A DNA stretch of 45,861 bases from assembly GCF_002453355.1 (NCBI RefSeq), contig NZ_DKGQ01000047.1:1-45861 (forward strand), read 5' to 3'. Source of the stretch: Psychrobacter sp. UBA6766 (GTDB lineage Bacteria; Pseudomonadota; Gammaproteobacteria; Pseudomonadales; Moraxellaceae). Under the pieces are notes generated by a model. That model was not told the origin of the DNA, did not search any database, and saw only the letters and a program-made list of their open reading frames with translations. Shown piece by piece: positions 1-9,083 of the stretch. A program made the position numbers and the translations under genes. Within the stretch, counting starts at the first letter, position 1. Every line of letters starts with the position of its first letter.

Positions 1-103
1 TTTTTAGGTGGGCTTGACTATAGTGAGCCTAAAATAAAGCTAAGTTTTTCATAATTTCTATTAGCAATAGATACTAAAACTCATAATAAAATCAGGTAAA
101 ATA

Positions 104-1195
104 GTGGTTATGATCGCTCCTATTCAAATTCCCCCTCGTAAGATTATTCACATCGACATGGACGCTTTTTATGCCAGTGTGGAACAGCGCGACTTCCCTG
201 AGCTACGCGGTAAACCCTTAGTGGTGGGCGGAGATCCAAATGGTCGCGGAGTGGTTGCGGCGGCAAGTTATGAAGTGCGTAAATTTGGCGTGCGCTCTGC
301 CATGTCTTGTTATGAAGCTCGCAAACGTTGTCCAGAAGTCATATTTGTACAGCCGCGCTTTGATGTCTACCGCGCTATCAGTAGTGATATTCGCCGCATT
401 ATGCACAATTTGACACCGCTCGTTGAACCATTATCGTTAGATGAAGCTTACCTTGATGTGACAGGATTGAAGGTGCATCAAGGCTCAGCCACGCTAATGG
501 CGAATTGGTTACGAGCGCAAATTTTGACACAAACTGGACTGAATGCCTCGGCGGGCGTTTCCTTTAACAAAATGCTGGCTAAAATCGCTTCTGACATTAA
601 CAAACCTAACGGCACTGCTGTTATCACGCCAGCGGACGCCGACGCGTTTATTAGCACGCTGCCTATTGAGCGTTTTCATGGGATTGGTAAGGCGACCGCC
701 AGGCGAATGCATGCAATGGGCATTAGTAACGGTGCTGACCTACGACGCATGCCCGCTGCCGTACTGATTAATGAGTTTGGCAAGCGCGGTCAGTTTTATC
801 ATGATATTGCTCATGGTCGAGACGAACGCCCTGTTAAGTCTCAGCGCATACATAAGTCTGTTGGCTCTGAGACCACTTTTAAAGACAATTTGAGTGATGA
901 TAGTGAGCTGCGAATTCAAATCTATGAGCAAAATAGCGATGCTTTTAATCAGTTACTTAAAAAACAGCTCATCGCCTATACCATTACCCTTAAAATCAAA
1001 TACGCTGACTTTACCCAAGTCACACGCTCACACACCCTATCTACGGCGTTTGATAGCGCCGAATCTGCCCACTATTGGCTTAATAAGCTATTTTTAGATA
1101 TCCCACGCTTACTTCCTATTCGTCTTGTGGGTGTGACTTTTTCTTCGTTGATGCCTGCTACTCAAGTACTGCCGCAGTTAGACTTGTTCGAATAG
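104..1195 (+). CDS. dinB: DNA polymerase IV (Y-family translesion polymerase)
   Basis: Error-prone Y-family polymerase that copies past damaged bases and is recruited to stalled forks by the sliding clamp. The catalytic palm motifs are visible: D18-M-D20 followed by AFYASVE near the N-terminus, and S111-L-D113-E114 for the second acidic pair. Tyr23 sits at the steric-gate position. A helix-hairpin-helix-like stretch with FHGIGKATA lies near residue 200. The last residues read QLDLFE, a textbook beta-clamp-binding motif. At 363 residues it is slightly longer than E. coli DinB. A GTG at 104 has AGG at 94-96 at good distance; ATG 110 is an alternative two codons later. No LexA box could be pointed to with confidence. 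Confidence 0.96.
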   Translation: MVMIAPIQIPPRKIIHIDMDAFYASVEQRDFPELRGKPLVVGGDPNGRGVVAAASYEVRKFGVRSAMSCYEARKRCPEVIFVQPRFDVYRAISSDIRRIMHNLTPLVEPLSLDEAYLDVTGLKVHQGSATLMANWLRAQILTQTGLNASAGVSFNKMLAKIASDINKPNGTAVITPADADAFISTLPIERFHGIGKATARRMHAMGISNGADLRRMPAAVLINEFGKRGQFYHDIAHGRDERPVKSQRIHKSVGSETTFKDNLSDDSELRIQIYEQNSDAFNQLLKKQLIAYTITLKIKYADFTQVTRSHTLSTAFDSAESAHYWLNKLFLDIPRLLPIRLVGVTFSSLMPATQVLPQLDLFE

Positions 1196-1294
1196 TGGAA
1201 GGGTTGAGAAAGGTGACTTTAAACTTTGGGAGTTTATAATTTATTGCTTAGGCTATTTTATAATTCTTATGAACGGTAACTGCTAAGGAAAGCG

Positions 1295-1323
1295 TTCTTT
1301 CATATTGGCATTTCTGCTACAAT
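1295..1323 (+). promoter_or_regulatory. Possible sigma70 promoter of queA
   Basis: An extended -10 element (TGC then TACAAT at 1318-1323) lies 35 bases before the queA ATG. A poor -35 (TTCTTT, 1295-1300) is 17 bases upstream of it. This is by eye only. Confidence 0.4.
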
Positions 1324-1357
1324 TACCTCAAAACTTCTATCCATTGAAAGATTGACT

Positions 1358-2647
1358 ATGACTGACTCTCAACCTATAAACTTAAATACTACTCGCACTA
1401 ATACGGCCGATAAGATCCTCGATAAAAATGGCATTAAAAACATTCATAAGACCACTAATAAAGACGACGGTTTAGAATATCTAAGTGTTGATGATTATGA
1501 TTATGAGCTGCCAGACAGCTTGATTGCCCGTTACCCGCTGGCGCAGCGCTCGGCGTCTAGATTGCTATACTTAGCTACCAACCAGCATTTAGCCGCAAAC
1601 CAGAAAAAAAGTGATGGCAGTCAAATTATAGACAAACAGTTTTCTGAATTGCCTGACCTGCTAAATACAGGCGATTTAATAGTCTTTAATGACACCAAAG
1701 TCATGAAAGCACGCTTGTTTGGGCAAAAAGACACAGGCGGTAAAATTGAAGTGCTTATTGAGCGTTTGGTTGATGTCTCAGATTTAGATGGCGCAACCTT
1801 ACAGTTAGAGACGACAGACGGAGAAACCGTTAACCAAGAGCATATCGCCCTCTGTCATGTCAAAGCCAGTAAAGCGCCCAAACTTGGACAGCGGTTAGAG
1901 ATTGCCGACGATCATATGCATGCTGTGATGATTGGTCGTCAGGACAATTTATTTATCTTAGCTTTTGAAGCGCCTATTTTGCCGGATTTAGAGCGTTATG
2001 GTGAGCTTCCTATTCCGCCCTACTTTGAGCGTCATGCTGATGCGACGGACAATTCCCGTTATCAGACGGTTTTTCACGACCCAGCCAAGCTTGCGAGCGT
2101 CGCAGCACCGACAGCCAGCTTACACTTTGATGAGCTCGTATTAGATAAGCTTGCCGCTAAAGGCATTAACACCGCTTTTGTGACGCTGCATGTAGGTGCA
2201 GGCACTTTCGCGCCCGTAAAAACAGACAATTTACTCAATCACACCATGCATAGCGAATATGCTCATCTGCCTCAAACTACTGCCGACCTCATTAACCAAA
2301 CGCACGCCAATGGTAAGCAGGTAATTGCTATTGGGACAACAGTAACGCGAGTCCTTGAAACCGCTTATCAAAAAACAGCCGTTAATGGAAAAGCACTTTC
2401 TAGTTGGGCGGGAGATACGGATATTTTCATCTATCCAGGATTTACGTTTGGTGTGATAGATAAATTGCTCACTAACTTCCATTTACCAAAGTCGACTTTA
2501 TTGATGTTAGTGTCGGCCTTTGCAGGGAACGCAGCCATTGAACAAGCGTATCAACACGCCATTGACACAAAGTATCGCTTTTTTAGCTATGGCGATGCAA
2601 TGCTAATTGATAAAAAAAATAAACTTGTGAGCGTGAACATTAAGTAA
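1358..2647 (+). CDS. queA: S-adenosylmethionine:tRNA ribosyltransferase-isomerase
   Basis: Transfers and isomerises the ribosyl part of S-adenosylmethionine onto 7-aminomethyl-7-deazaguanine in tRNA, giving epoxyqueuosine in the queuosine pathway. Family stretches are clear: the N-terminal DYDYELPDSLIARYP, the FNDTKVMKARL segment, LHVGAGTFAPV and the C-terminal TNFHLPKSTLLMLVSAFAG. The ATG at 1358 has GAAAG seven bases upstream; a TTG at 1352 is in frame but not needed. About 45 low-complexity polar residues precede the conserved start, so the 429-residue protein is longer than the roughly 350 usual. No internal Met lies between this extension and the core, so the extension is probably translated. 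tgt is not in this window. Confidence 0.96.
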   Translation: MTDSQPINLNTTRTNTADKILDKNGIKNIHKTTNKDDGLEYLSVDDYDYELPDSLIARYPLAQRSASRLLYLATNQHLAANQKKSDGSQIIDKQFSELPDLLNTGDLIVFNDTKVMKARLFGQKDTGGKIEVLIERLVDVSDLDGATLQLETTDGETVNQEHIALCHVKASKAPKLGQRLEIADDHMHAVMIGRQDNLFILAFEAPILPDLERYGELPIPPYFERHADATDNSRYQTVFHDPAKLASVAAPTASLHFDELVLDKLAAKGINTAFVTLHVGAGTFAPVKTDNLLNHTMHSEYAHLPQTTADLINQTHANGKQVIAIGTTVTRVLETAYQKTAVNGKALSSWAGDTDIFIYPGFTFGVIDKLLTNFHLPKSTLLMLVSAFAGNAAIEQAYQHAIDTKYRFFSYGDAMLIDKKNKLVSVNIK

Positions 2648-2667
2648 ACAATTAATATATTGTTTTT
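2646..2667 (+). terminator. Weak AT-rich terminator after queA
   Basis: A 7-bp AT-rich stem (AAACAAT / ATTGTTT, 6-base loop) overlaps the queA stop and is followed by a short T run. The stem is weak, so readthrough into fimV is possible. Confidence 0.35.
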
Positions 2668-2747
2668 AACAGCCATGAAATAAACTGGTAAACTATAGAC
2701 TATTTTGTTATAACAGCATAGATAACTTTTAATTTAAAGGGCTGCAC

Positions 2748-4565
2748 ATGTCTTGTCAATTATCCCATCGCTTGACGACGGTACATCGCTCAGTATCGAA
2801 GGCATTGCTTTATTCAGTAGGCTATGCAGCCCTTGTGTCTAACGCTCAAGCGGCTACTATTGGTAGGACAGTCATTACCTCGGCTCAGCACGAACCTCTA
2901 ACCGCTAGCATTGTGGTTACTGATATCAAAACCGCTGATTTTTCGGCACGTTTGGCGGACTCTACTCTTTATCAGCAGATGGGTTTGACCCCGACTGACT
3001 CAATGACTGTGCGTTTTCAACCTACTTCAGCGACCAGTGGACAGGTCTTTATCACAACGACAAAACCTATCTCCCAGCCCTTTACAGATGTAGTTTTAGC
3101 CATTAGTGATGGGGCTCAGCGTAGCGTCATTCCTAAAACATTACTCATGCCTCTTGAAGACAGCTTGCCGATTAACACTCATAGGAATAATATTTCAGCA
3201 GCGAATAAACTCAATTTACCTACGGTTTCTACCACCAACGCGCAACCGTTAACATTAAGAAAAGGTGCGCCGCCGCCCTTATTATCGACACCTAAATCAT
3301 CAGCTTCTAATTTAGTCGCTTCCAAACTCACCGCGACAAGGCTACCTGTTGCTGGTGTTCAAGCAACTAATGTTCAGACAGCTAATACTCAAACCATTAA
3401 GATACCATCAAGCTTATCAGCAGCAAACACAAAATTAGCGCCGAGCAATGCGACGGTCTATACTGCTTCTGATCATTTGAATGCTGCTAATTATTTAGAT
3501 AATGGTCGTTCGAATACTGACGCTGATACGAATAAAAATGTTCCTATAGCGAGCGCAAACCATGCTATTGTGAGTCCAGTTATTGCTTTTGACAGTACTA
3601 AAGATGTTGCCCCAATTAATGATCCACAGTTTGACATTTTAAACATAAAAATCACTCGCCAGATACAGCTTAACAATAATAAAAATAATGCAATTCATAA
3701 CAACGGCGGCATTATAGTAACGGCGCCTATCGCAGCACCGTCTTATGGGAATATCTCAACAGCTAACAGTAATTCTGATAATGTAACTATCCCTAGCGCT
3801 CCTTCGAGTGAAGCATCATCATCGTCTAGCGAAATTCCTTATAGCAACCCTGCATCTAATCAAATTGCCTCACAACCGATCGTATCACCAACTGTACCTT
3901 CTACACAAACAAACCCTTCAGACGTAGTAAATACAACAGCCAATAATATTAACAGTGCCAAGGTCAACTATACGGTACAACGCAACGATAACTTATGGCT
4001 CATTGCCCAGCAAATCGCAGAAAAAAATAATCTTGATGTTCAAACCGTCATGAGCGAGATTCAGGCACAAAACCCCAACGCTTTCATTAATAAAAATGCC
4101 GATCAACTAAAAGCCGATGCCTTATTAAGCCTTCCTAATTATGGTGTGATGCCAACGCAAAAAAAGTTGAAAGAAGCCATCAATGTGCAAAGGCAATATA
4201 ATAATAAAGCAAATACAGCTATTACCAAAAAGCCTAACGCGCTACATCCTGATTCTAAAACCTCATCTGAGAAACCGGTGACTACGAAGACACAAATATT
4301 GCCAACCGCGCAGTTCTCTGTCCTCGCTCCTGGCCAAGATGGTAGCGTCAATGGTACTAAAACTAAAGCAGGTATAACCGCAGGCAATGGGCTTAGCCCC
4401 GATGTGTTAGACATTCTCAAGTCGTCAAGACAAAGTACAGCGGCCCAAGCTCAGCGTTTAACCAAGACAAATAGCACACTTGATAGCTATACTAAAAAAC
4501 TGCAATTACAAAACCAAAAACTGGCGGAGCTACAAGCTCATCTCGAAAAACTACGCAATCAATAA
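2748..4565 (+). CDS. fimV: FimV/HubP-type polar protein, N-terminal (periplasmic) part
   Basis: FimV proteins bind peptidoglycan through LysM and organise the cell pole and type IV pili. This frame carries the periplasmic half. A signal peptide ends near AQA-A (residue 35). The FimV N-terminal domain covers about residues 36-135 and starts TIGRTVITSAQHEPL. A long Ser/Thr/Asn-rich linker follows, then a LysM domain at about 406-465 (YTVQRNDNLWLIAQQIA) and a predicted coiled coil at about 560-604. The ATG at 2748 has AAGGG at 2737-2741. The frame ends at TAA 4563-4565, exactly where a transmembrane helix would follow in a complete FimV. The next gene encodes that helix and the cytoplasmic half in the same frame, so this is half of a divided fimV. 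Confidence 0.87.
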   Translation: MSCQLSHRLTTVHRSVSKALLYSVGYAALVSNAQAATIGRTVITSAQHEPLTASIVVTDIKTADFSARLADSTLYQQMGLTPTDSMTVRFQPTSATSGQVFITTTKPISQPFTDVVLAISDGAQRSVIPKTLLMPLEDSLPINTHRNNISAANKLNLPTVSTTNAQPLTLRKGAPPPLLSTPKSSASNLVASKLTATRLPVAGVQATNVQTANTQTIKIPSSLSAANTKLAPSNATVYTASDHLNAANYLDNGRSNTDADTNKNVPIASANHAIVSPVIAFDSTKDVAPINDPQFDILNIKITRQIQLNNNKNNAIHNNGGIIVTAPIAAPSYGNISTANSNSDNVTIPSAPSSEASSSSSEIPYSNPASNQIASQPIVSPTVPSTQTNPSDVVNTTANNINSAKVNYTVQRNDNLWLIAQQIAEKNNLDVQTVMSEIQAQNPNAFINKNADQLKADALLSLPNYGVMPTQKKLKEAINVQRQYNNKANTAITKKPNALHPDSKTSSEKPVTTKTQILPTAQFSVLAPGQDGSVNGTKTKAGITAGNGLSPDVLDILKSSRQSTAAQAQRLTKTNSTLDSYTKKLQLQNQKLAELQAHLEKLRNQ

Positions 4566-4622
4566 TTGCCTAACCGATCAATGCCGTATACTGCAACAGT
4601 GATCGTAGGCGTGGGAGTAACT

Positions 4623-6302
4623 ATGGACTATATGCTATATATTATCGCTGGTTTGGTATTTATTATACTAATAGCGGTATTGGTCATGCGCAAAAATAAA
4701 GCGCAAAGACCATCAGATCAGCCACCTATAAAAGCAGACAGAACTGCGCCTTTATCGACACATAATGCAGTTAAAGAGCCAACTACTCAAGCCAGTGTCA
4801 ATAATGACAAAAAGTTTGTTCTTACTGAGATAGCACAGCGTTTTATGGATCAACAGCGCTATGACAAAGCCATTGAAACACTCAATCGCGGTCTCGCTGA
4901 AAAGCCAAATGATAGCCAGTTAACTCTTAAGCTACTAGCGGTGTACGCCACGATAGATCAATATGATGACTTTAATAGAGTCTATGATTCTATTAAACTG
5001 TATGGTGATGCAAAAAGCATCGCTCAAGCCGATGATCTAAAGGCATTATTGACTGAAGAACAAAATCAAGCAGCCGCACGGGCGATGCCATCTGATAACG
5101 GTCAAGATGCTGGCTTTGAAAGTATTGATTTTGACTTACCTTCGAAAAAATTTGAAAATCAAAAATCAAGCTTTGATGCGAGTCTTAGTAAAGAAGTGAT
5201 TAACCATGCTGAATATAGAAGTGATTTGCCTGATAGCTCAGACAGCGCCTTAGCAAATTCTAATAATTTCGATGATATCGAGCAAGACTTTGACCTTAGT
5301 CTAAATGACTTAGAAGAAGACATTGATGAGCCAGCGGCTACGAGTGTCAGCCCTGTTATCGAATTAGATAGCGCTGATGAAGAAAACTTATCCACTTCGG
5401 TTACTAATGATGCAAGTGACAATAACAGTGAAGGCGACCTCGCTTTTGACTTTGATTTAGATTTAGATTCTGACTTGCCTGAGCAAAATAATATTGCTAC
5501 CGAGACCGCTATCACTACTCTATCTAACGACGGCCTAAGCGATGCCTCTAACGACACGGCGTTAGATGATGAAGAGTTCGTGTTAGATTTAGCAGATTTA
5601 GAGATTGATTCGGACGATGACAATCTTAGTGTTAATAATGCAGTTGCTATAGAAGCGAGTCAGATAGAGGAAGATGAGCTTGCTTTATCTCTCGACAGTA
5701 TAGATAGCAGTCATACTACCGCCACATCGCCTAAAGTAGAACGGTCATCAGATGACACTGACGTCATTATGGAAGATAGCCTTGCCAACTTCGATGACTT
5801 TGATAACTTTACGCTTGAAGATGACGCCTTTGAAAAAAACAATACATTAGAAAATAATAGTGTTGAAGAGCTTGGTTTCGAAGATGCAAATATTGCTGAT
5901 ACTGAAACAGTAGCGTCTAGTACGGCGCCAACTACTAGTACGTTCGATGACAACACTTTAATTGATGATAATTTTGACTTTGAATCTTTGTCAGGTGCGC
6001 CAACCGCGACGACACCTGTTGAGGTTGAAGGCAGCTATAACGTCAGTAACATTGATGATCTCAATAGTGATACTACTGCTGAGAGTAAGGTTGAAACTAT
6101 AGAGGACTTCTCAGCGCGCTTTGCTGCAGACTTTGATTTTGTAAAATCCTTAGATAACAATCAAGTCACTTTAGACTTAGCAAGCCAATACGTGCAGTTG
6201 GGTGAGTATGATAGTGCTAAGCGTTTACTTAGTGAAGTCATAAGCCAAGGCAATAGTGAACAACAGAGCCAAGCGCAGGCTCTACTAGATCGTACTGCCT
6301 AA
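4623..6302 (+). CDS. fimV: FimV/HubP-type polar protein, C-terminal (membrane and cytoplasmic) part
   Basis: This frame encodes the inner-membrane and cytoplasmic half of FimV. Residues about 3-22 form one transmembrane helix (YIIAGLVFIILIAVLVM), followed by basic residues. A TPR-like pair lies at about 62-125 (RYDKAIETLNRGLAEKPND). A very acidic Asp/Ser-rich region of about 350 residues follows, and the last 45 residues match the FimV C-terminal domain (LDLASQYVQLGEYDSAKRLL). ATG 4623 is chosen because GGGAG (4613-4617) sits five bases before it. The open frame begins directly after the upstream TAA and is in the same phase, so readthrough would give one protein of about 1,184 codons. Separate translation of two membrane-associated halves is equally possible. 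Confidence 0.87.
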   Translation: MDYMLYIIAGLVFIILIAVLVMRKNKAQRPSDQPPIKADRTAPLSTHNAVKEPTTQASVNNDKKFVLTEIAQRFMDQQRYDKAIETLNRGLAEKPNDSQLTLKLLAVYATIDQYDDFNRVYDSIKLYGDAKSIAQADDLKALLTEEQNQAAARAMPSDNGQDAGFESIDFDLPSKKFENQKSSFDASLSKEVINHAEYRSDLPDSSDSALANSNNFDDIEQDFDLSLNDLEEDIDEPAATSVSPVIELDSADEENLSTSVTNDASDNNSEGDLAFDFDLDLDSDLPEQNNIATETAITTLSNDGLSDASNDTALDDEEFVLDLADLEIDSDDDNLSVNNAVAIEASQIEEDELALSLDSIDSSHTTATSPKVERSSDDTDVIMEDSLANFDDFDNFTLEDDAFEKNNTLENNSVEELGFEDANIADTETVASSTAPTTSTFDDNTLIDDNFDFESLSGAPTATTPVEVEGSYNVSNIDDLNSDTTAESKVETIEDFSARFAADFDFVKSLDNNQVTLDLASQYVQLGEYDSAKRLLSEVISQGNSEQQSQAQALLDRTA

Positions 6303-6320
6303 AGAGTGGCATCTTTTCTT

Positions 6321-6368
6321 ATCAGCGAGTATTCTATGATTATAAGAATGCTTGCTGATTTTTTTTTG
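6321..6368 (+). terminator. Rho-independent terminator after fimV
   Basis: A long imperfect stem pairs ATCAGC...ATTCT (6321-6335) with AGAAT...GCTGAT (about 6345-6359). A run of nine or more T follows. Confidence 0.82.
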
Positions 6369-6451
6369 CATTTAACTTTTATACTACTTAACATGGTAAA
6401 TTATGCGTATCACCATGACTCTTTCTCATACTCCTTTATTGTGCCAATACT

Positions 6452-7552
6452 ATGCCTTCTTCTGCTATGACAAAAACATTTTCGACACCCATTCAACTCA
6501 TTTACGCGGGTGGCACCTTCGGCAGTTATGGACGTCCATTGGCGCCTTTATCAGCAGACGTTTTTTTGCCAACGTTGCAGCAATTACTGACTGAACAAAA
6601 CTCTACTGCCAACCTAGCCCCAGTCTCTTGGCTGGAGAATAGTCTGATTAAAGACAGTAGCCAGCTTACCCCTAACGATTTTATTTATTTTTATCAGCTG
6701 TTATTATCTGCTTATGCGCAGGGCAATAAACGCTTTGTATTAATTACTGGTACAGATACCTTAAGTTATTTAGGCGCTTTTTTAGCTGAAGCTTTTGCCG
6801 CTAGTGATATTTGCGTTGTCGTTACAGGCAGTATGCGCCCTCTACTCGATAGTGAGGTGCTGCATTCCTACACTATCGACGCACAGAGCGACGCATGGGA
6901 TAACCTCACCGATTCATTAAAACTGGCGGCAGCTGGTGAGTCAGGCGTGAAGATTAGTTTTGGCGGAGAATCATGGCCTGCACAAACGGTGCAAAAAATT
7001 CATAGCCATGATTTTATGGCTTTTACCGGTCATTCCCGAGCCGCATATCCGGCTAATAGTTATATCAAAAACTTATCAGATACGCGTCGCCAGCATTGGC
7101 TAGATGATCAGCAAGAATTGGTCAGCGCTATCAAATCTCGGGCGGAGCAAGCACGCGTTCACGCTTTATATTGTTTGCCAAATGATACGGACGTTTTAAA
7201 CAATCAGCTTCGCGCCTTATTATCACAGCCGCCTTGTGGCATTATTTTATTAGGTTTTGGCGCCGGTAACGTGCCTTATTCGCCAGCTTTAGCAGAAACA
7301 TTGCAACTGGCTTATGAAAAAGGTCACATGGTGATATGTGCCAGTCAATGTCCGTTTGGCGGTGTTAGTGATACCTATGCTGCTGGCAGTTGGCAATATG
7401 AACATCATGTGATTGCCGGCGGACGTTTAACGATTGCCGCGGTTTATGCGCGCTTGCTCTGGCTGTTAGTTCGTTATGATACGCCAGCAAGACGTCGCCA
7501 ACGTTGGTTAAACACTATCAATCAGGCGAGTACAACCATCAGAAAACGCTAG
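6452..7552 (+). CDS. Asparaginase/glutaminase-family amidohydrolase
   Basis: Hydrolyses L-asparagine (possibly also glutamine) to the acid and ammonia. The two catalytic threonine motifs are present: IYAGGTFGS (Thr22) and ITGTDT (residues 98-103). A later lysine in TVQKIHSHDF matches the family catalytic Lys region. The C-terminal domain includes LLGFGAGNVP and ASQCPFGGVS. The first motif is GGTFGS rather than the usual GGTI. No signal peptide is seen, which fits a cytoplasmic type I enzyme (AnsA-like). Its length of 366 residues is normal to slightly long. No good ribosome binding site is visible before ATG 6452; ATG 6467 is an alternative. It ends 50 bases before truA and may be cotranscribed with it. 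Confidence 0.88.
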   Translation: MPSSAMTKTFSTPIQLIYAGGTFGSYGRPLAPLSADVFLPTLQQLLTEQNSTANLAPVSWLENSLIKDSSQLTPNDFIYFYQLLLSAYAQGNKRFVLITGTDTLSYLGAFLAEAFAASDICVVVTGSMRPLLDSEVLHSYTIDAQSDAWDNLTDSLKLAAAGESGVKISFGGESWPAQTVQKIHSHDFMAFTGHSRAAYPANSYIKNLSDTRRQHWLDDQQELVSAIKSRAEQARVHALYCLPNDTDVLNNQLRALLSQPPCGIILLGFGAGNVPYSPALAETLQLAYEKGHMVICASQCPFGGVSDTYAAGSWQYEHHVIAGGRLTIAAVYARLLWLLVRYDTPARRRQRWLNTINQASTTIRKR

Positions 7553-7602
7553 CAAAAAACGTTAAATAATTATTCACCGTTTATTACTCTATAAGCTTTA
7601 AC

Positions 7603-8475
7603 ATGACAATATCCAAGACTAAAAACATCAAAAATGAGAACAGTAAAACCGAAATCACAACTGAAGATCTACCAACCTTTACGTTGGCCATTGCTATTGA
7701 GTTTTTAGGAACACATTACCACGGCTGGCAGCGGCAACGAGAAGTGTTGGGCGTCCAAGAAGCGTTAGAAACGGCCATCAGTAAAGTCGCCAATGAGCCC
7801 GTAGAAGTAGTGGCAGCAGGACGTACGGATTCGAGCGTCCATGCCAGTAATATGATTGCGCATTTTGTCACTCACGCTTATCGCCCTACTCATAATTGGC
7901 TTCGCGGTGTCAACAGTTTGCTTCCTGATGATATTGCCCTGCGCTGGATTCAACCGATGCCAGCTGACTTTCATGCGCGTTTCGGCGCTATTGCTCGGCG
8001 CTATCGCTACATCACACTCAATCAAGCGCAGCGTCCTGCTATTTTAAATCATCAGGTTACTCATATCTATGAGCCGCTTGATTTAGTAGCGATGCAATTG
8101 GCGGCAGCTGATATTGCAGGTACTCATGACTTTAGTAGCTACCGCGCCGCCGCCTGTCAGTCCAATCAACCTGTCCGTCATGTCAGTCACGCCAGACTAT
8201 TTACGCATGGGCAGTTTATCGTTTTTGATATTCAGGCGGATGGATTTTTACACCACATGGTGCGTAATTTGATGGGCACTCTCTACGCTATTGGGAAACA
8301 CGAGTTACAACCGTCTGATTTTTTGAATATTTTAGCTAAAAAAGATCGAACCATAGCACCGCCTACTGCTTCTGGCGATGGATTGTACTTTATTAATGCT
8401 TATTATCCTGAACGCTTTCAACAATTATTACCAAATGCGCCTTTAACACCGATTTGGCTTAACTTGCCCGAATAA
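7603..8475 (+). CDS. truA: tRNA pseudouridine(38-40) synthase TruA
   Basis: Converts uridines 38-40 in the anticodon arm of many tRNAs to pseudouridine. The catalytic motif AAGRTDSSVHA is clear, with nucleophile Asp76. Further family stretches are FLGTHYHGWQRQ, DFHARFGAIARRYRY, THDFSSYRAAACQS and FLHHMVRNLMGTL. About 25 polar residues precede the conserved core, so the protein (290 residues) is a little longer than E. coli TruA. No strong ribosome binding site precedes ATG 7603, and coupling to the asparaginase gene 50 bases upstream is possible. Confidence 0.96.
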   Translation: MTISKTKNIKNENSKTEITTEDLPTFTLAIAIEFLGTHYHGWQRQREVLGVQEALETAISKVANEPVEVVAAGRTDSSVHASNMIAHFVTHAYRPTHNWLRGVNSLLPDDIALRWIQPMPADFHARFGAIARRYRYITLNQAQRPAILNHQVTHIYEPLDLVAMQLAAADIAGTHDFSSYRAAACQSNQPVRHVSHARLFTHGQFIVFDIQADGFLHHMVRNLMGTLYAIGKHELQPSDFLNILAKKDRTIAPPTASGDGLYFINAYYPERFQQLLPNAPLTPIWLNLPE

Positions 8476-8524
8476 ATGAAGTTGAGCTGCATAGTTAATA
8501 TAAGCCGACATACATATCACTTAT

Positions 8525-8551
8525 AACCTGTCAAGTAATAATCAGGTTTTG
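8525..8551 (+). terminator. Weak terminator after truA
   Basis: A 6-bp stem AACCTG (8525-8530) / CAGGTT (8543-8548) with a 12-base loop and only four T. It lies between truA and the infA promoter. Confidence 0.35.
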
Positions 8552-8553
8552 TA

Positions 8554-8582
8554 TTGCTTTAATCCCCTAACTTGCGTATAAT
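8554..8582 (+). promoter_or_regulatory. Sigma70 promoter of infA
   Basis: TTGCTT (8554-8559) and a perfect TATAAT (8577-8582) are separated by 17 bases, 37 bases upstream of the infA start. This is the best promoter match seen in the window. Confidence 0.7.
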
Positions 8583-8619
8583 ATGGGCTTATTTTTAATT
8601 GATTGATAGATAAAAAATT

Positions 8620-8841
8620 ATGGCAAAAGACGATATCATTGAATTCGAAGGCGAAGTCATTGACACCCTTCCAAATACGTTGTTCAAAGTTCGTTTAGAA
8701 AACGGACACGAAATCATTGCGCACATCTCAGGTAAGATGCGTAAGCATTACATTCGCATTTTAACGGGCGACAAAGTTAAGGTTGAAATGACACCTTATG
8801 ACTTATCAAAAGGTCGCATTACTTACCGTGGTAAAAACTAA
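8620..8841 (+). CDS. infA: Translation initiation factor IF-1
   Basis: Small S1/OB-fold factor that binds the A site of the 30S subunit during initiation. The 73-residue sequence is full length and typical: MAKDDIIEFEGEV at the start, HISGKMRKHYIRIL in the middle and RITYRGKN at the end. It stands alone as a single-gene unit, with its own promoter at 8554-8582 and a strong terminator at 8985-9017. Confidence 0.98.
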   Translation: MAKDDIIEFEGEVIDTLPNTLFKVRLENGHEIIAHISGKMRKHYIRILTGDKVKVEMTPYDLSKGRITYRGKN

Positions 8842-8984
8842 ATTCTTATTCACTAAAATGGTTATAACAGCATCTTTATAAATGCTTGAGTGGTTTAACT
8901 GATAATAATAATGATACTGCTAACCTACTCATTATTGCCTATCGAATTTTAGTGTTCTAATATTAGTTTTTTGCTTTTATCATA

Positions 8985-9017
8985 AAAAATACCGCTATTT
9001 TCAGCGGTATTTTTTTG
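8985..9017. terminator. Bidirectional terminator between infA and the L,D-transpeptidase gene
   Basis: AAAAATACCGCT (8985-8996) pairs with AGCGGTATTTTT (9003-9014) around a 6-base loop. It has an A run on the left and a T run on the right, so it can serve both convergent genes. Confidence 0.85.
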
Positions 9018-9083
9018 TCTACATTTTAGAGCATACTCATATTCAAATCACGATTTTTAAAAATGAATTGTAAATATGATAGC

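Noticed and set aside
1..34. Inverted repeat TTTTAGG / CCTAAAA at the left edge as terminator of an upstream gene
   Set aside because: There is no T run after the hairpin, and the window starts too close to judge.
4560..4625. Frameshift explanation for the two fimV frames
   Set aside because: Both halves are in the same phase, with a single stop codon between them, so no frameshift is needed.
5159..5623. Long minus-strand serine-rich frame opposite fimV
   Set aside because: It is the antisense reading of the Asp/Ser-rich acidic region; GAT codons read backwards give ATC/TCA and produce Ser/Lys-rich strings. There is no start signal.
6403..6594. Plus-strand frame beginning before the asparaginase gene
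   Set aside because: It overlaps the conserved asparaginase N-terminus (GGTFGS) in another phase and has no family resemblance.
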